Positions 1 to 7,895 of a stretch of DNA of 11,651 nt are shown one piece after another (within the stretch, counting starts at the first letter, position 1; the number at the start of each line of letters is the position of its first letter). This DNA is from an uncultured Actinomycetes bacterium (GTDB taxonomy: Bacteria; Actinomycetota; Actinomycetes; Nanopelagicales; Nanopelagicaceae), in assembly GCA_903852955.1 (NCBI GenBank), contig CAINSH010000035.1, positions 1 through 11,651 on the forward strand. Direction: 5' to 3'. The notes under the pieces were generated by a model that saw only the letters and a program-made list of their open reading frames with translations, did not search any database and had not been told where the DNA came from. Both the position numbers and the translations under genes were made by a program.

Positions 1-191
1 ATGCCAGTTGGGAAACCTGCACCACCGCGACCACGCAAACCAGAGTCTTTAACAAGTTGAATTACTGCATCAGGATCCATTGCAAGAGCTTTTTTAGAAG
101 CTGTATATCCACCATGACGCGTGTATGCATCGATAGTAAATGAATCTTTTTCATCCCAGTGCGCAGAAAGGATTGGAGTTAACTTAGTCAT
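1..191 (-). CDS. nuoF: NADH-quinone oxidoreductase subunit F, N-terminal part (cut by window edge)
   Basis: Only the first 63 residues are in the window; the gene runs off the left edge. NuoF is the peripheral-arm subunit of complex I that binds NADH and FMN and takes electrons from NADH. The visible part ends in the glycine-rich [13 protein letters not shown] segment (residues 51-63), the signature start of the FMN/NADH-binding fold. The ATG at 191 immediately follows the nuoE stop codon with no gap. A good Shine-Dalgarno sequence, AAGGAG on the minus strand (203-208), lies 11 bases upstream inside the nuoE end, so this start is well supported. It is the sixth gene of the nuo operon and is expected to be followed by nuoG outside the window. 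The catalytic core and the N3 cluster cysteines cannot be seen. Confidence 0.95.
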   Translation of the reverse strand, partial: MTKLTPILSAHWDEKDSFTIDAYTRHGGYTASKKALAMDPDAVIQLVKDSGLRGRGGAGFPTG

Positions 192-821
192 TTACTTAGT
201 TTCTCCTTTAGCGATTTTTAATCCAAGTAGAGTTGGTTCGCCAGCTTGTACACCTTCGTTGGCTTTTCCATCATTAAGTCCGGCTAATACTGCTGATGCT
301 TGTTTCCAGGTAACCAAAGTGTTTGGTCCACGTGTTGGTGGCTTTGGATTTCCTGCGCGCATCGAATCAACTAATTCTTTTGCAGATTCAACAGTCTGGT
401 TGTCATAGAACTCCCAGTTAGCCATAACTACAGGTGCGTAATCACAGGCAGCATTACATTCAATGTGCTCTAGTGAAACTTTCCCATCTGCTGTTACGCC
501 ATCATTTTCAATTCCTAGGTGTTGCTTGAGGCCATCCATGATCGCGTCGCCGCCCATGATCGCGCACAAAGTATTTGTGCAAACGCCTACGTGATACTCA
601 CCAACTGGTGAAGGCTTGTACTGGGTATAAAAGGTAGATACCGCAGTTACTTCAGCGGCTGCGAGGTCAAGAAGCTTGGCAATAACTTCAATACCTTCAT
701 TAGTTACATAACCGGCGCGTGATTGCACAAAGTGCAACAGCGGCATAATCGCAGAACGTGAACGTGGGTAACGCTTAATAATTGTGTCCATGATTGCTAG
801 ATCTTCGTTTGAGAATGCCAT
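192..821 (-). CDS. nuoE: NADH-quinone oxidoreductase subunit E (24 kDa, 2Fe-2S)
   Basis: This 209-residue thioredoxin-like ferredoxin subunit of complex I carries the N1a [2Fe-2S] cluster beside NuoF on the cytoplasmic peripheral arm. The four cluster ligands are visible as C81 and C86 (CTNTLC) and C122 and C126 (CNAAC), the classic NuoE spacing. The N-terminal helical part (about residues 5-60, with RSAIMPLLHFVQ) is also typical. After about residue 160 there is a tail with no recognisable motif (PPTRGPNTLVTWKQ and onward), which makes the protein somewhat longer than minimal NuoE. The start ATG overlaps the nuoD stop codon by one base (TAATG), indicating translational coupling. A GGGAGG sequence about 12 bases upstream inside the nuoD end can serve as ribosome binding site. 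All four iron-sulfur ligands are present, so the protein should be functional. Confidence 0.96.
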   Translation of the reverse strand: MAFSNEDLAIMDTIIKRYPRSRSAIMPLLHFVQSRAGYVTNEGIEVIAKLLDLAAAEVTAVSTFYTQYKPSPVGEYHVGVCTNTLCAIMGGDAIMDGLKQHLGIENDGVTADGKVSLEHIECNAACDYAPVVMANWEFYDNQTVESAKELVDSMRAGNPKPPTRGPNTLVTWKQASAVLAGLNDGKANEGVQAGEPTLLGLKIAKGETK

Positions 822-2158
822 TAGCGGTCAACGCCTCCCATAACTGGATCGATTGAAGCAACTGCACCGATGATGTCGGCGATCATTCCGCCTTCGCTCA
901 TTGCAGATGTTGCTTGCAAGTTATTAAATGATGGTTCACGGAAATGCATGCGATAAGGGTGTGTTCCACCATCAGATACAACATGCGCCCCAAGTTCACC
1001 ACGTGGTGATTCAATTGCTGCATAAACCTGACCAGCAGGGACGCGGAAACCTTCGGTAACTAATTTAAAGTGGTGAATCAATGACTCCATTGATGTTCCC
1101 ATGATTTCGCGGATGTGATCAAGTGAGTTACCAAGTCCGTCGCCGCCAAGGGCAAGTTGTGCAGGCCATGCAATCTTCTTATCAGCAACCATTACTGGAG
1201 CGCCTTCAAGTTTTTCTAACTTATCAAGTGCTTGTTCAACAATTCGAAGTGATTGTTCGAGTTCGCCCATACGAATCAAGAAGCGACCATAAACATCGCA
1301 AGAGTCCGCAGTAATAACATCGAAATTATAATTTTCATAACCGCTATAAGGCTGAACCTTGCGAAGATCCCAAGGTAAACCTGTTGAACGCAGCACTGGA
1401 CCTGTAATTCCAAGAGTTGTGCAACCTGCTAAATCTAAGTAACCAATACCTTGAGTACGTTTCATCCAGATTGAGTTACCAACCAACAACGTTGTGTTGT
1501 CTTTAAAATTCTTGCGCATCAATTTAACTGCGTCGCGAATCTTAGGGATCGCACCTGCTGGAAGATCTTGCTGAACTCCACCCGGGCGAACATAAGCCAT
1601 GTTCATACGCAGGCCAGAAATCATTTCAAAAATATCTAAGACTGTTTCGCGTTCGCGGAAAGCAAAGAACATAGGGGAAATAGCACCTAATTCAAGGGCG
1701 CCAGTACCAAGAGCAACCATGTGCGATGAAATTCGGTTGAGTTCCATCATCATTACGCGAATGACATTTGCGCGCTCTGGAACATCTTCGGTGATTCCCA
1801 GTAATTTTTCGACTGCTAAGCAATACGCAGTTTCATTAAATAATGGTCCTAGGTAATCCATTCGAGTAACAAAAGTTGTTCCCTGAGTCCAGCTGCGGTA
1901 TTCCATATTCTTTTCGATACCTGTGTGTAGGTAGCCAATTCCGCAACGTGCTTCAGTAACTGTTTCACCTTCAAGTTCTAGAACTAAACGAAGTACACCG
2001 TGAGTTGATGGGTGTTGTGGGCCCATGTTTACAACTACGCGCTCTTCTTTAGTTGAACCAATTTCTTGAACTAATGCGTCCCAGTCTCCGCCAGTAACTG
2101 AATAAACCGTTCCTTCAGTGGTGTCGCGTGATGGTGCGTATGGATCAAAAACGCTCAC
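821..2158 (-). CDS. nuoD: NADH-quinone oxidoreductase subunit D (49 kDa)
   Basis: NuoD is the complex I subunit that, with NuoB, forms the quinone-reduction chamber at the junction with the membrane arm. The 445-residue protein has the family motifs in order: [15 protein letters not shown] (44-58), [14 protein letters not shown] (75-88), a C-terminal [10 protein letters not shown] segment, and the terminal GGVDR. H53 and Y102 sit 49 residues apart, the same spacing as the quinone-headgroup ligands His38 and Tyr87 of the Thermus Nqo4 protein, so I assign them that role by analogy. The start is a GTG overlapping the nuoC stop codon by four bases (GTGA), with GGAG nine bases upstream, so translation is probably coupled. 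NuoD is separate from NuoC, not a CD fusion as in E. coli. In this organism the quinone is presumably menaquinone, given the neighbouring men genes. Confidence 0.97.
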   Translation of the reverse strand: MSVFDPYAPSRDTTEGTVYSVTGGDWDALVQEIGSTKEERVVVNMGPQHPSTHGVLRLVLELEGETVTEARCGIGYLHTGIEKNMEYRSWTQGTTFVTRMDYLGPLFNETAYCLAVEKLLGITEDVPERANVIRVMMMELNRISSHMVALGTGALELGAISPMFFAFRERETVLDIFEMISGLRMNMAYVRPGGVQQDLPAGAIPKIRDAVKLMRKNFKDNTTLLVGNSIWMKRTQGIGYLDLAGCTTLGITGPVLRSTGLPWDLRKVQPYSGYENYNFDVITADSCDVYGRFLIRMGELEQSLRIVEQALDKLEKLEGAPVMVADKKIAWPAQLALGGDGLGNSLDHIREIMGTSMESLIHHFKLVTEGFRVPAGQVYAAIESPRGELGAHVVSDGGTHPYRMHFREPSFNNLQATSAMSEGGMIADIIGAVASIDPVMGGVDR

Positions 2159-2784
2159 TTGTAACTTCTCCGTTCGTTAGGAGGAGGAGTTGTTGCGCCT
2201 TTATATTCAACTGGAATTCCACCGAGTGCGTAGTCCTTACGTTGTGGGTGACCCTGCCAATCATCTGGCATCAAAATTCTTGTTAGACCTGGGTGGCCAT
2301 CGAAAATAATTCCAAACATGTCAAAAGTTTCGCGTTCGTGCCAGTTGTTGCCAGCCCAAACTTCAACCACAGATGGGATGTGCGCATCTGCATCGGGAAC
2401 TGAAACTTCAAGACGCACACGGCGATTGTTTGTAATTGAAAGCAATGGATAAACAGCATGAAGTTCGCGGCCAGAATCTTTTGGATAGTGAATTCCAGAT
2501 ACACCCATGCCCATTTCAAATTTAAGTGAGTCGCGCAAAATCATTGCAACTTCTACAAGTTTTTCGCGTTTTACATGAAGCGTAAGTTCGCCGCGATCAA
2601 CAACAACTCGCTCAATCGCTTCTGAAAATAATGGGTAGGCACGTTCAAGGTCGTCGGCAACCTCATCGAAATAACTGCCATATGGACGCTCAGAGGAGCC
2701 TGTTGATGCTGCGCTGCGGACTAAGCCGCCGTAACCCGATGTGTCTCCGGTGCCACGAGCACCAAACATTCCTTGGTCGCTCAT
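2155..2784 (-). CDS. nuoC: NADH-quinone oxidoreductase subunit C (30 kDa)
   Basis: This 209-residue protein is the 30-kDa subunit of the hydrophilic arm of complex I, a scaffold next to NuoD and NuoB. The family signature lies near the C-terminus: [14 protein letters not shown] (146-159), then [16 protein letters not shown] and RKDYAL (to about 187). The central alpha/beta part (about 55-130) includes the [19 protein letters not shown] region. The first 35 residues are Gly/Ser-rich and look disordered, as in other actinobacterial NuoC proteins. The ATG directly follows the nuoB stop codon with zero spacing, and the stop codon overlaps the nuoD GTG by four bases. There is no strong Shine-Dalgarno sequence; GAAGGG about ten bases upstream is the best candidate. 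No damage is seen. Confidence 0.96.
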   Translation of the reverse strand: MSDQGMFGARGTGDTSGYGGLVRSAASTGSSERPYGSYFDEVADDLERAYPLFSEAIERVVVDRGELTLHVKREKLVEVAMILRDSLKFEMGMGVSGIHYPKDSGRELHAVYPLLSITNNRRVRLEVSVPDADAHIPSVVEVWAGNNWHERETFDMFGIIFDGHPGLTRILMPDDWQGHPQRKDYALGGIPVEYKGATTPPPNERRSYK

Positions 2785-3342
2785 TTACGCCAGCAAGCCC
2801 TTCATCTCGATAGTTGGCTTTGCATTCATGGCAGCAAGTTCTACTTCTTTAATAATCTCTGCACGATTTGAGCCAAGCTTTTCATCGTAAATCTTTGAGT
2901 GAAGTTTCAAGATTGCATCAAGCAACATTTCTGGACGCGGTGGGCAACCAGGTAAGTAGATATCGACTGGAACAACATGGTCGACACCTTGAACAATTGC
3001 ATAGTTGTTAAACATTCCACCAGAAGATGCACACGCACCCATTGCAATTACCCATTTTGGTGCAGCCATTTGATCGTAAATCTGTCGAAGAACTGGTGCC
3101 ATCTTGTTTGATACACGTCCGGCAACAATCATTAAATCTGCTTGACGTGGGGATGCACGAAAAACTTCCATACCAAATCGGGAAATGTCATATTTAGCTG
3201 CAGAGCCAACTGCCATCATTTCAATTGCACAACATGCCAAACCAAATGTTGCAGGCCACAAAGAGTTCTTGCGCATGTAACCAGCAAGTTTTTCTACAGT
3301 TGTTAAAACGAAACCGCTTGGGATTTTCTCTTCAATACCCAT
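2785..3342 (-). CDS. nuoB: NADH-quinone oxidoreductase subunit B (N2 cluster)
   Basis: NuoB (PSST homologue) holds the terminal N2 [4Fe-4S] cluster that passes electrons to quinone. The 185-residue length is normal. The four cluster ligands are present: the tandem C37-C38 in [12 protein letters not shown]104 in [11 protein letters not shown], and C133 in [10 protein letters not shown]. These motifs, with [19 protein letters not shown] (51-69), make the call certain. It lies three bases downstream of the nuoA stop codon and abuts nuoC. A weak GGGA sits before the ATG. With NuoD it forms the quinone site. The last roughly 35 residues (from about [12 protein letters not shown]) form a short tail without a recognised motif. 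Confidence 0.97.
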   Translation of the reverse strand: MGIEEKIPSGFVLTTVEKLAGYMRKNSLWPATFGLACCAIEMMAVGSAAKYDISRFGMEVFRASPRQADLMIVAGRVSNKMAPVLRQIYDQMAAPKWVIAMGACASSGGMFNNYAIVQGVDHVVPVDIYLPGCPPRPEMLLDAILKLHSKIYDEKLGSNRAEIIKEVELAAMNAKPTIEMKGLLA

Positions 3343-3345
3343 TGA

Positions 3346-3711
3346 TTAATCCCATTCCAATCCGCCACGGCGCCACACATATGCATATGCAACGAAAACC
3401 GTTCCGATAAAAATTGCCATTTCAACAAGACCAAATAAACCTAAGTAATCAAAAGTTACAGCCCATGGATAAAGGAAAACGATTTCAATATCAAAAATAA
3501 TAAAAAGCATTGCAGTTAAAAAGTACTTAACTGGGAAACGTCCACCCTCAGCAGCTTGTGGTGAGGGTTCAATTCCACATTCATATGCATCGAGCTTTGC
3601 GCGGTTATAACGCTTTGGGCCAGCAAGAGCACCTGCGGCAACTGAAAATGCTGCGAAGCCGAAACCAATGGCCCCTAGAACCAAAATTGGCACGTATGGA
3701 TTTGAACTCAC
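3346..3711 (-). CDS. nuoA: NADH-quinone oxidoreductase subunit A
   Basis: NuoA is a small membrane subunit of complex I that helps bind the peripheral arm to the membrane arm near the quinone channel. The 121-residue protein shows three hydrophobic segments (about residues 8-30, 63-83 and 90-112). It has the family signatures YECGIEP after the first helix and RFPVKYFLTAMLFIIFDIE through the second. The start is a GTG (3709-3711). An in-frame TGA lies a short distance upstream, and no Shine-Dalgarno sequence precedes the GTG. Instead, a -10-like TAAGAT ends seven bases before it, consistent with a leaderless transcript. It is the first gene of the nuo operon. menG lies 40 bases upstream on the same strand and could also read through. 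GC is low here: I count 16 G+C in the 60 bases from 3481. Confidence 0.96.
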   Translation of the reverse strand: MSSNPYVPILVLGAIGFGFAAFSVAAGALAGPKRYNRAKLDAYECGIEPSPQAAEGGRFPVKYFLTAMLFIIFDIEIVFLYPWAVTFDYLGLFGLVEMAIFIGTVFVAYAYVWRRGGLEWD

Positions 3712-3718
3712 GTGTGGA

Positions 3719-3748
3719 ATCTTAGAACCGGTTCACCAAACTCGGTAA
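3719..3748 (-). promoter_or_regulatory. Probable leaderless promoter of the nuo operon
   Basis: On the minus strand a TAAGAT (3719-3724) matches the actinobacterial TAnnnT -10 consensus and ends seven bases before the GTG start of nuoA. That places the expected transcription start at or next to the G of the GTG. The gene lacks a Shine-Dalgarno sequence, which fits leaderless translation, common in Actinobacteria. The -35 is poor: TTACCG at 18 bases (3743-3748) or TACCGA at 17. A perfect ten-base palindrome, GAACCGGTTC (3725-3734), fills the spacer directly against the -10. The promoter call is inference from position and motif only. Confidence 0.4.
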
Positions 3749-3751
3749 CCG

Positions 3752-4444
3752 CTAGCCCTTATTCCCGCTGTGAACTGCAACAACCCCGCCGGTCAGGTTT
3801 TTCCAGCTGATTTTGCTCCAGCCAGCTTTCTCCATCGCCGCCGCTAACCCCTGCTGATCGGGCCAGGCTCGAATCGACTCGGCCAGGTAGATATAGGCAT
3901 CTGGGTTGGATGAGGTCCTGCGGGCGATAACCGGCAGCGCCTTCATCAAATACTCCGTATATATAGTGCGAAATGGGCGCCACGTGGGGTGGCTGAACTC
4001 CACAACCACCATTCGTCCCCCTGGTTTGGTGACTCGCAGCGCTTCGGCGAGCGCTTTGGGGTAATCAACGGTGTTTCGAAGGCCATAGGAGATGGTCACG
4101 ACATCAAAGGTATCGGCCTCAAAGGGCAGATTGAGCGCATCGGCCTTTGAGAAATTCAGGTAGGGGCGGGTTTTTCGGCCTACAGCCAGCATTCCTTCTG
4201 AGAAATCAGTGGCAAATACCTTGGCCCCGGCTTTATGTAGGGGTTCAGAGGATGAGCCTGGCCCTGCCGCAAGATCCAAAATCTTCATACCAGGGGCTGG
4301 GGCGATGATGGCTGTTGCCGCCTTGCGCCAGGCTTTAGTCCGGCCCAGGCTTAAAAGATCATTGACCAGGTCATAACGCTTGGCCACGCCATCAAACATT
4401 GCCGCTACTTCATCGGGATCTTTGTTCAAATTGGCGCGGGACAT
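3752..4444 (-). CDS. menG: Demethylmenaquinone methyltransferase
   Basis: MenG (UbiE family) methylates demethylmenaquinone with S-adenosylmethionine, the last step of menaquinone synthesis. With the ATG at 4444 the protein is 230 residues. It has the SAM motif [12 protein letters not shown] (55-66), the acidic end of strand 2 (ATDFSEGML), and the UbiE signatures ISYGLRN (118-124) and RVTKPGGR (137-144). The C-terminal [18 protein letters not shown] and [12 protein letters not shown] closely resemble mycobacterial MenG. The frame is open to 4489, but the family begins at [10 protein letters not shown], and AAGGGAG lies about nine bases before 4444. An ATG two codons upstream (4450) is the alternative. 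Base composition is unlike its neighbours: I count 35, 34 and 36 G+C in the 60-base blocks at 3781, 3901 and 4261, with many CTG and GCC codons. Acquisition from a higher-GC actinobacterium is possible. It diverges from bioY and precedes nuoA by 40 bases. Confidence 0.93.
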   Translation of the reverse strand: MSRANLNKDPDEVAAMFDGVAKRYDLVNDLLSLGRTKAWRKAATAIIAPAPGMKILDLAAGPGSSSEPLHKAGAKVFATDFSEGMLAVGRKTRPYLNFSKADALNLPFEADTFDVVTISYGLRNTVDYPKALAEALRVTKPGGRMVVVEFSHPTWRPFRTIYTEYLMKALPVIARRTSSNPDAYIYLAESIRAWPDQQGLAAAMEKAGWSKISWKNLTGGVVAVHSGNKG

Positions 4445-4464
4445 AGCCATATTCTCCCTTGAAG

Positions 4465-4497
4465 TAGGCTCATCCACAACTACAGGCACAGGAAAGG
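4465..4497 (+). promoter_or_regulatory. Possible bioY promoter and ribosome binding site
   Basis: The divergent gap between menG and bioY is only about 54-60 bases. On the plus strand TAGGCT (4465-4470) fits TAnnnT as a -10 and would start a leader of roughly 28 bases. That leader contains GGAAAGG (4491-4497), seven bases before the ATG at 4505. The ribosome binding site is convincing and selects 4505 over the in-frame TTG at 4499. No -35 is recognisable, so the promoter part is weak. I see no biotin-type operator and no convincing -10 for menG on the other strand. Confidence 0.35.
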
Positions 4498-4504
4498 TTT
4501 GTAC

Positions 4505-5089
4505 ATGTCATTAGCTTCTACATCCCTTCGAACAACGGTGGTTGCCCGAACTTCGGCGATGACTAACGCTCTTTTTGTTGTTGGCGGCGTAATTTTCCTT
4601 GGTGCGCTCGCTCAGATTGCGATACCAGTGCCCGGTTCGCCTGTTCCTGTCACCGGACAGACTCTTGGTGTCTTATTAATTGGAACTAGTTATGGCGCAG
4701 GACTGGGCTTTACAACTTTCGCATTTTATTTATTAGCTGGAATCGCTGGCGCACCAATTTTTGCGGGCCAGAGTTTTGGTTTTGAAAAAATTATTGGCGC
4801 AACTGGTGGCTACTTAATTGGAATGCTTATCTCAACTTATGTTTTGGGCAAGATGGCCCAAAAGCAATTAGATAGAAAATTTATTACTGCATTACCTTCA
4901 ATGCTTATTGGAAGTCTCATTACTTTTAGCTGTGGAATTATTTGGTTGCAACAAGTAACTAACCAAAGTTGGAGCTGGACATTTAATGCTGGGTTAACTC
5001 CATTTATTCTCGGTGAAATTCTGAAAATTGCAATTGCAGGAACTTCACTCCCAATTCTTTGGCGTTTTATAAATCGAAAGAACGCCTAG
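4505..5089 (+). CDS. bioY: Biotin ECF transporter substrate-binding component BioY
   Basis: BioY is the membrane S component that binds biotin for energy-coupling-factor transporters. The 194-residue protein is almost wholly hydrophobic, with about six membrane segments. It carries the BioY signature [19 protein letters not shown] (40-58), then [14 protein letters not shown] (75-88), TGGYLIGM (100-107), and a C-terminal PFILGEILK (166-174), where many BioY proteins have Asp in place of this Glu. The start at 4505 is chosen because GGAAAGG lies seven bases upstream. No EcfT or EcfA ATPase gene is next to it, so it must borrow a module encoded elsewhere or act alone. It precedes menF by 14 bases and is probably co-transcribed with it, although biotin has no direct role in menaquinone synthesis. 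GC is near 50% in the first roughly 170 bases and falls afterwards. Confidence 0.93.
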   Translation: MSLASTSLRTTVVARTSAMTNALFVVGGVIFLGALAQIAIPVPGSPVPVTGQTLGVLLIGTSYGAGLGFTTFAFYLLAGIAGAPIFAGQSFGFEKIIGATGGYLIGMLISTYVLGKMAQKQLDRKFITALPSMLIGSLITFSCGIIWLQQVTNQSWSWTFNAGLTPFILGEILKIAIAGTSLPILWRFINRKNA

Positions 5090-5103
5090 ATTTAACTATT
5101 CAA

Positions 5104-6324
5104 ATGACTCCCCTAACTCCTGTAACTACAACGCGCCTTGGCGAACACTTGCCTCTTCTGGATTTACTCCCTGATGCTCAACCATTTGCCTGGGTGCGCG
5201 GTGGTGAAGGTTTAGTTGGTTGGGGTGTTTATGCAACAACTACTGTAAGTGGCCCACATAGATTTGCAGATGCGCGTCATTGGTGGCAAAAGCAACTAGA
5301 AAACTTTGCAGTAACAAATACAGTCCATGGAAATGGAACGGGGCCAGTTCTTTTCACTTCCTTTTCCTTTTCACCACAAGATGTTTCAGTCTTAGTAATT
5401 CCACGGGTAATTGTGGGAACTAAAGGTGGTAAATCGTGGATTACCTGGATTGGCTCTGAGCCTCAACCCGTCTTAAATCTTCAAGCTCCGGCTCTTGCAC
5501 ATTTCTCTGTGAGTTGGGACGTAAATGAAAACGCTGATCAAGCGTGGAAATCCCGCGTACAAACCGCAGTTGATCGCATTCAAAGTGGTGCTTTAGACAA
5601 AGTTGTCCTGGCTCGCGATGTAGTGGGAACTGCCTCTTCAACCATTGATGCGCGTTCAATTTTGCAAACCCTTGCACGCGAGTATCCATCCACATGGAAA
5701 TTTTCGATATCTGGATTAGTTGGTGCCACTCCTGAACTATTGCTTCGCCTCACTCGTGGAATGGTTACATCGCGAGTTCTCGCGGGAACAATTAGTAAGA
5801 CTGGTGACGACGAAAAAGATCTAGCGTTAGCGGGTTCACTGGCGCGCTCTTCAAAAGATCTAGAAGAGCATGAATATGCAGTCAGATCTGTCGCCGATGC
5901 CATCGAACCATTTTGTACTTCAATAAATGTTCCTGAGTCACCATTTGTTTTGCACTTAGCAAATGTCATGCACCTTGCAACAGATGTAACTGGTGCACTT
6001 GCCGAAACTCTTGCTCATGTCGATGCCTTTACTATTTTGGAACAACTTCATCCATCAGCTGCAGTATGTGGAACCCCCCGACCAAACGCTGCAGCATTAA
6101 TTGAAGAAATTGAAGGTATGTCACGTGGTCGCTACGCCGGCCCCGTTGGTTGGATCGATGCTGCAGGTGATGGCGAATTAGGAATTGCACTGAGGTGTGG
6201 ACAAATAAACGCTGATTCGATCCGTATTCTTGCTGGCTGTGGAATCGTTGCTGGTTCTGATCCAGTTAAAGAGTTAACTGAAAGTGAAGCAAAGTTTATT
6301 CCGATGCGAAGCGCATTGGCTTAG
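5104..6324 (+). CDS. menF: Isochorismate synthase
   Basis: MenF converts chorismate to isochorismate, the committed entry to menaquinone synthesis. The 406-residue protein has a variable N-terminal half and the chorismate-binding domain after about residue 150. Visible motifs are DKVVLARD with K166 (the family's water-activating lysine), GATPELLLR with E211 (by analogy with EntC the acidic partner), VLAGTISK, HPSAAVCGTP (316-325), and GRYAGPVGWID with GDGELGIALRCG (about 342-366). The frame is open from a TTG at 5059, inside bioY. The ATG at 5104 fits the family N-terminus better and leaves a 14-base gap, but there is no Shine-Dalgarno sequence; coupling to bioY or a near-leaderless start from TAGATT (5087-5092) is possible. 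An EntC-type siderophore or salicylate role is conceivable in general, but the men genes all around favour MenF. Its stop overlaps the convergent menD stop. Confidence 0.92.
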   Translation: MTPLTPVTTTRLGEHLPLLDLLPDAQPFAWVRGGEGLVGWGVYATTTVSGPHRFADARHWWQKQLENFAVTNTVHGNGTGPVLFTSFSFSPQDVSVLVIPRVIVGTKGGKSWITWIGSEPQPVLNLQAPALAHFSVSWDVNENADQAWKSRVQTAVDRIQSGALDKVVLARDVVGTASSTIDARSILQTLAREYPSTWKFSISGLVGATPELLLRLTRGMVTSRVLAGTISKTGDDEKDLALAGSLARSSKDLEEHEYAVRSVADAIEPFCTSINVPESPFVLHLANVMHLATDVTGALAETLAHVDAFTILEQLHPSAAVCGTPRPNAAALIEEIEGMSRGRYAGPVGWIDAAGDGELGIALRCGQINADSIRILAGCGIVAGSDPVKELTESEAKFIPMRSALA

Positions 6325-7895
6325 ATAGATTTCATCGATTCATAAATTGCTTTTAACGAATCAGCATTTGTTTCGCGTGATGGAACGTTAACAACAACCA
6401 CTGAAATTCCCTTTACTGGTTCGGTGATTGCTTTCTTTAAGCCATCGAGTGAATTGACATTTGAACTCTTTACTCCCATAGCCGAAGCAATTGCAGCAGG
6501 GTCCAAGCCATGAGAAGTTCCAAATACAGTTTCAAATCCATCAACTCCCCGCTGAGGCAAAGTTGAGAAAATCCCGCCACCATCATTGTTGATCACTATG
6601 AATGCGCAGTTGATGTCTTCGCTGGTGATGAGACCAGTTAAATCATGCAAGAAAGATAGGTCACCCAGAACTGCAAATGTTTGCTTACTGCTCGATGCGA
6701 TTCCTAGCGCAGTTGAGATATTTCCATCGATCCCGGCTAAACCACGGTTTGCATAGGTTGTCAGGCCATCGCGTGGTGATGCAAAACCTTCGATATCTCG
6801 AATTGGCCGAGAAGATGAAATGAACAATGAAGATCCATCTGGCAAATGAGCGCCGATAGTACGGGCAACAGTTGCTTCGTTAAATGTCGAAATTGAATCA
6901 ATGCTTTTCTTGGCGCGGGTTGAAAATTTATCCCACTGCGCAAGCCAATCATCAGATGCTTTGCGCACATCAAGATTTGGTATCTGAGTGAAACGCTTAT
7001 CGGCTTTACGATCTGTATCAACTGTGGCAATACGTGGATCAATAACAATTTGCGTAGGAGCTAGTTTGATAAAAGCATTTATGGATCTAGACAAAGTAGT
7101 GCGTCCGATAATGACTACTGTCTGAGGGATTAATGCGGCCCTGACTTCTGATGAAGTTAAAAGTATCGACGCATGTGCAACAGCTTGTGGAAACGATAGA
7201 GGATCTTCAGCTATTACTGGCCATGCCAATTTATCGGCAAATTCTTGAACTGCATCAACGCTTAGACCGCCACGATCATGTCCGATAATTAAAACGCCAC
7301 GGTTAGCATCGTCTTTTAAAACTCCTGCTTTAGTACGAGATTCAAAAACTCTTGGTGCAACTTTGATTTCATCAAGCCATTGGTTGGATTCATCAGGCAA
7401 CATCGGTTCATCAAATTGAAGATTCAAATGAACTGGTCCATTTCGCAAACTATCGAAAGGAAGTTCCATAGGAAAAACTGGCCCATCTACGTCAGCAAAA
7501 TATCTAACTGCCTTGCCATAAATTCGGGCCTGTTCGGTAGTTTGATTTGCACCGGTTTTGCGCAATATTGCTGGGCGATCAGCAGTTAAAACCAAAAGTG
7601 GAGCATTTGTGTGGCTGGCCTCAAGTACTGCCGGATGATAATTAGCCACAGCCGTTCCGCTTGTACATACAACAGGTACTGGACGCCCAGTTGCCTTAAT
7701 CATTCCTAGGGCAAAAAATGCTGCAGTTCTTTCGTCAATACGTACGTGTAACTTAATGAGACCACGTTCAGACGCTGCGTAAAAGGCTAAAGAAAGTGGT
7801 GCATTGCGCGAGCCAGGGGAAATAACTACATCGGTAATCCCAGCTTCAATAATCTGGCGGACAATTACCCGAGCTAGCGACGTTGAATCATTCAT
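6321..7895 (-). CDS. menD: SEPHCHC synthase (2-succinyl-5-enolpyruvyl-6-hydroxy-3-cyclohexene-1-carboxylate synthase)
   Basis: MenD is a thiamine diphosphate enzyme that joins 2-oxoglutarate (as a succinic semialdehyde unit) to isochorismate. The 524-residue length is typical. The N-terminal domain has SPGSRNAPL (26-34) and RIDERTAAFFALG with E55, the cofactor-activating glutamate at the same number as in E. coli MenD, then TSGTAVANYHPAV and TADRP. The C-terminal domain has SSSRPIRD (360-367), ANRGLAGIDGN (382-392), and the ThDP/Mg motif from GDLSFLHD (411-418) to NNDGGG (437-441). The open frame extends to 7937, but the ATG at 7895 forms a four-base ATGA overlap with the menC stop, which settles the start. 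Last gene of menB-menC-menD. Its stop (TAA, 6321-6323) overlaps the menF stop, leaving no room for a terminator between them. Confidence 0.95.
   Translation of the reverse strand: MNDSTSLARVIVRQIIEAGITDVVISPGSRNAPLSLAFYAASERGLIKLHVRIDERTAAFFALGMIKATGRPVPVVCTSGTAVANYHPAVLEASHTNAPLLVLTADRPAILRKTGANQTTEQARIYGKAVRYFADVDGPVFPMELPFDSLRNGPVHLNLQFDEPMLPDESNQWLDEIKVAPRVFESRTKAGVLKDDANRGVLIIGHDRGGLSVDAVQEFADKLAWPVIAEDPLSFPQAVAHASILLTSSEVRAALIPQTVVIIGRTTLSRSINAFIKLAPTQIVIDPRIATVDTDRKADKRFTQIPNLDVRKASDDWLAQWDKFSTRAKKSIDSISTFNEATVARTIGAHLPDGSSLFISSSRPIRDIEGFASPRDGLTTYANRGLAGIDGNISTALGIASSSKQTFAVLGDLSFLHDLTGLITSEDINCAFIVINNDGGGIFSTLPQRGVDGFETVFGTSHGLDPAAIASAMGVKSSNVNSLDGLKKAITEPVKGISVVVVNVPSRETNADSLKAIYESMKSI

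Noticed and set aside
121..408. Plus-strand open frame over the nuoE/nuoF junction
   Set aside because: Both minus-strand genes here have clear family motifs; the plus frame translates to a composition without recognisable features.
3730..3750. Hairpin just after the menG stop: GGTTACC pairing with GGTGAACC, six-base loop, one bulged base
   Set aside because: The stem is short and is not followed by a T-rich run on the minus strand, so it is not a convincing intrinsic terminator. It overlaps the better-supported nuoA promoter region.
4445..4489. Upstream extension of menG by 15 codons to the first possible start
   Set aside because: The family N-terminus begins at [10 protein letters not shown], a Shine-Dalgarno sequence fits the ATG at 4444 (or 4450), and the extension would leave only about 15 bases for two divergent promoters.
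5059..5103. Upstream TTG start for menF inside bioY
   Set aside because: It would overlap bioY by 31 bases without a ribosome binding site; the extra residues do not resemble the family N-terminus.
5580..5969. 129-codon open frame on the minus strand inside menF
   Set aside because: Antisense to the conserved chorismate-binding core; no ribosome binding site and a low-complexity Ser/Arg-rich product.
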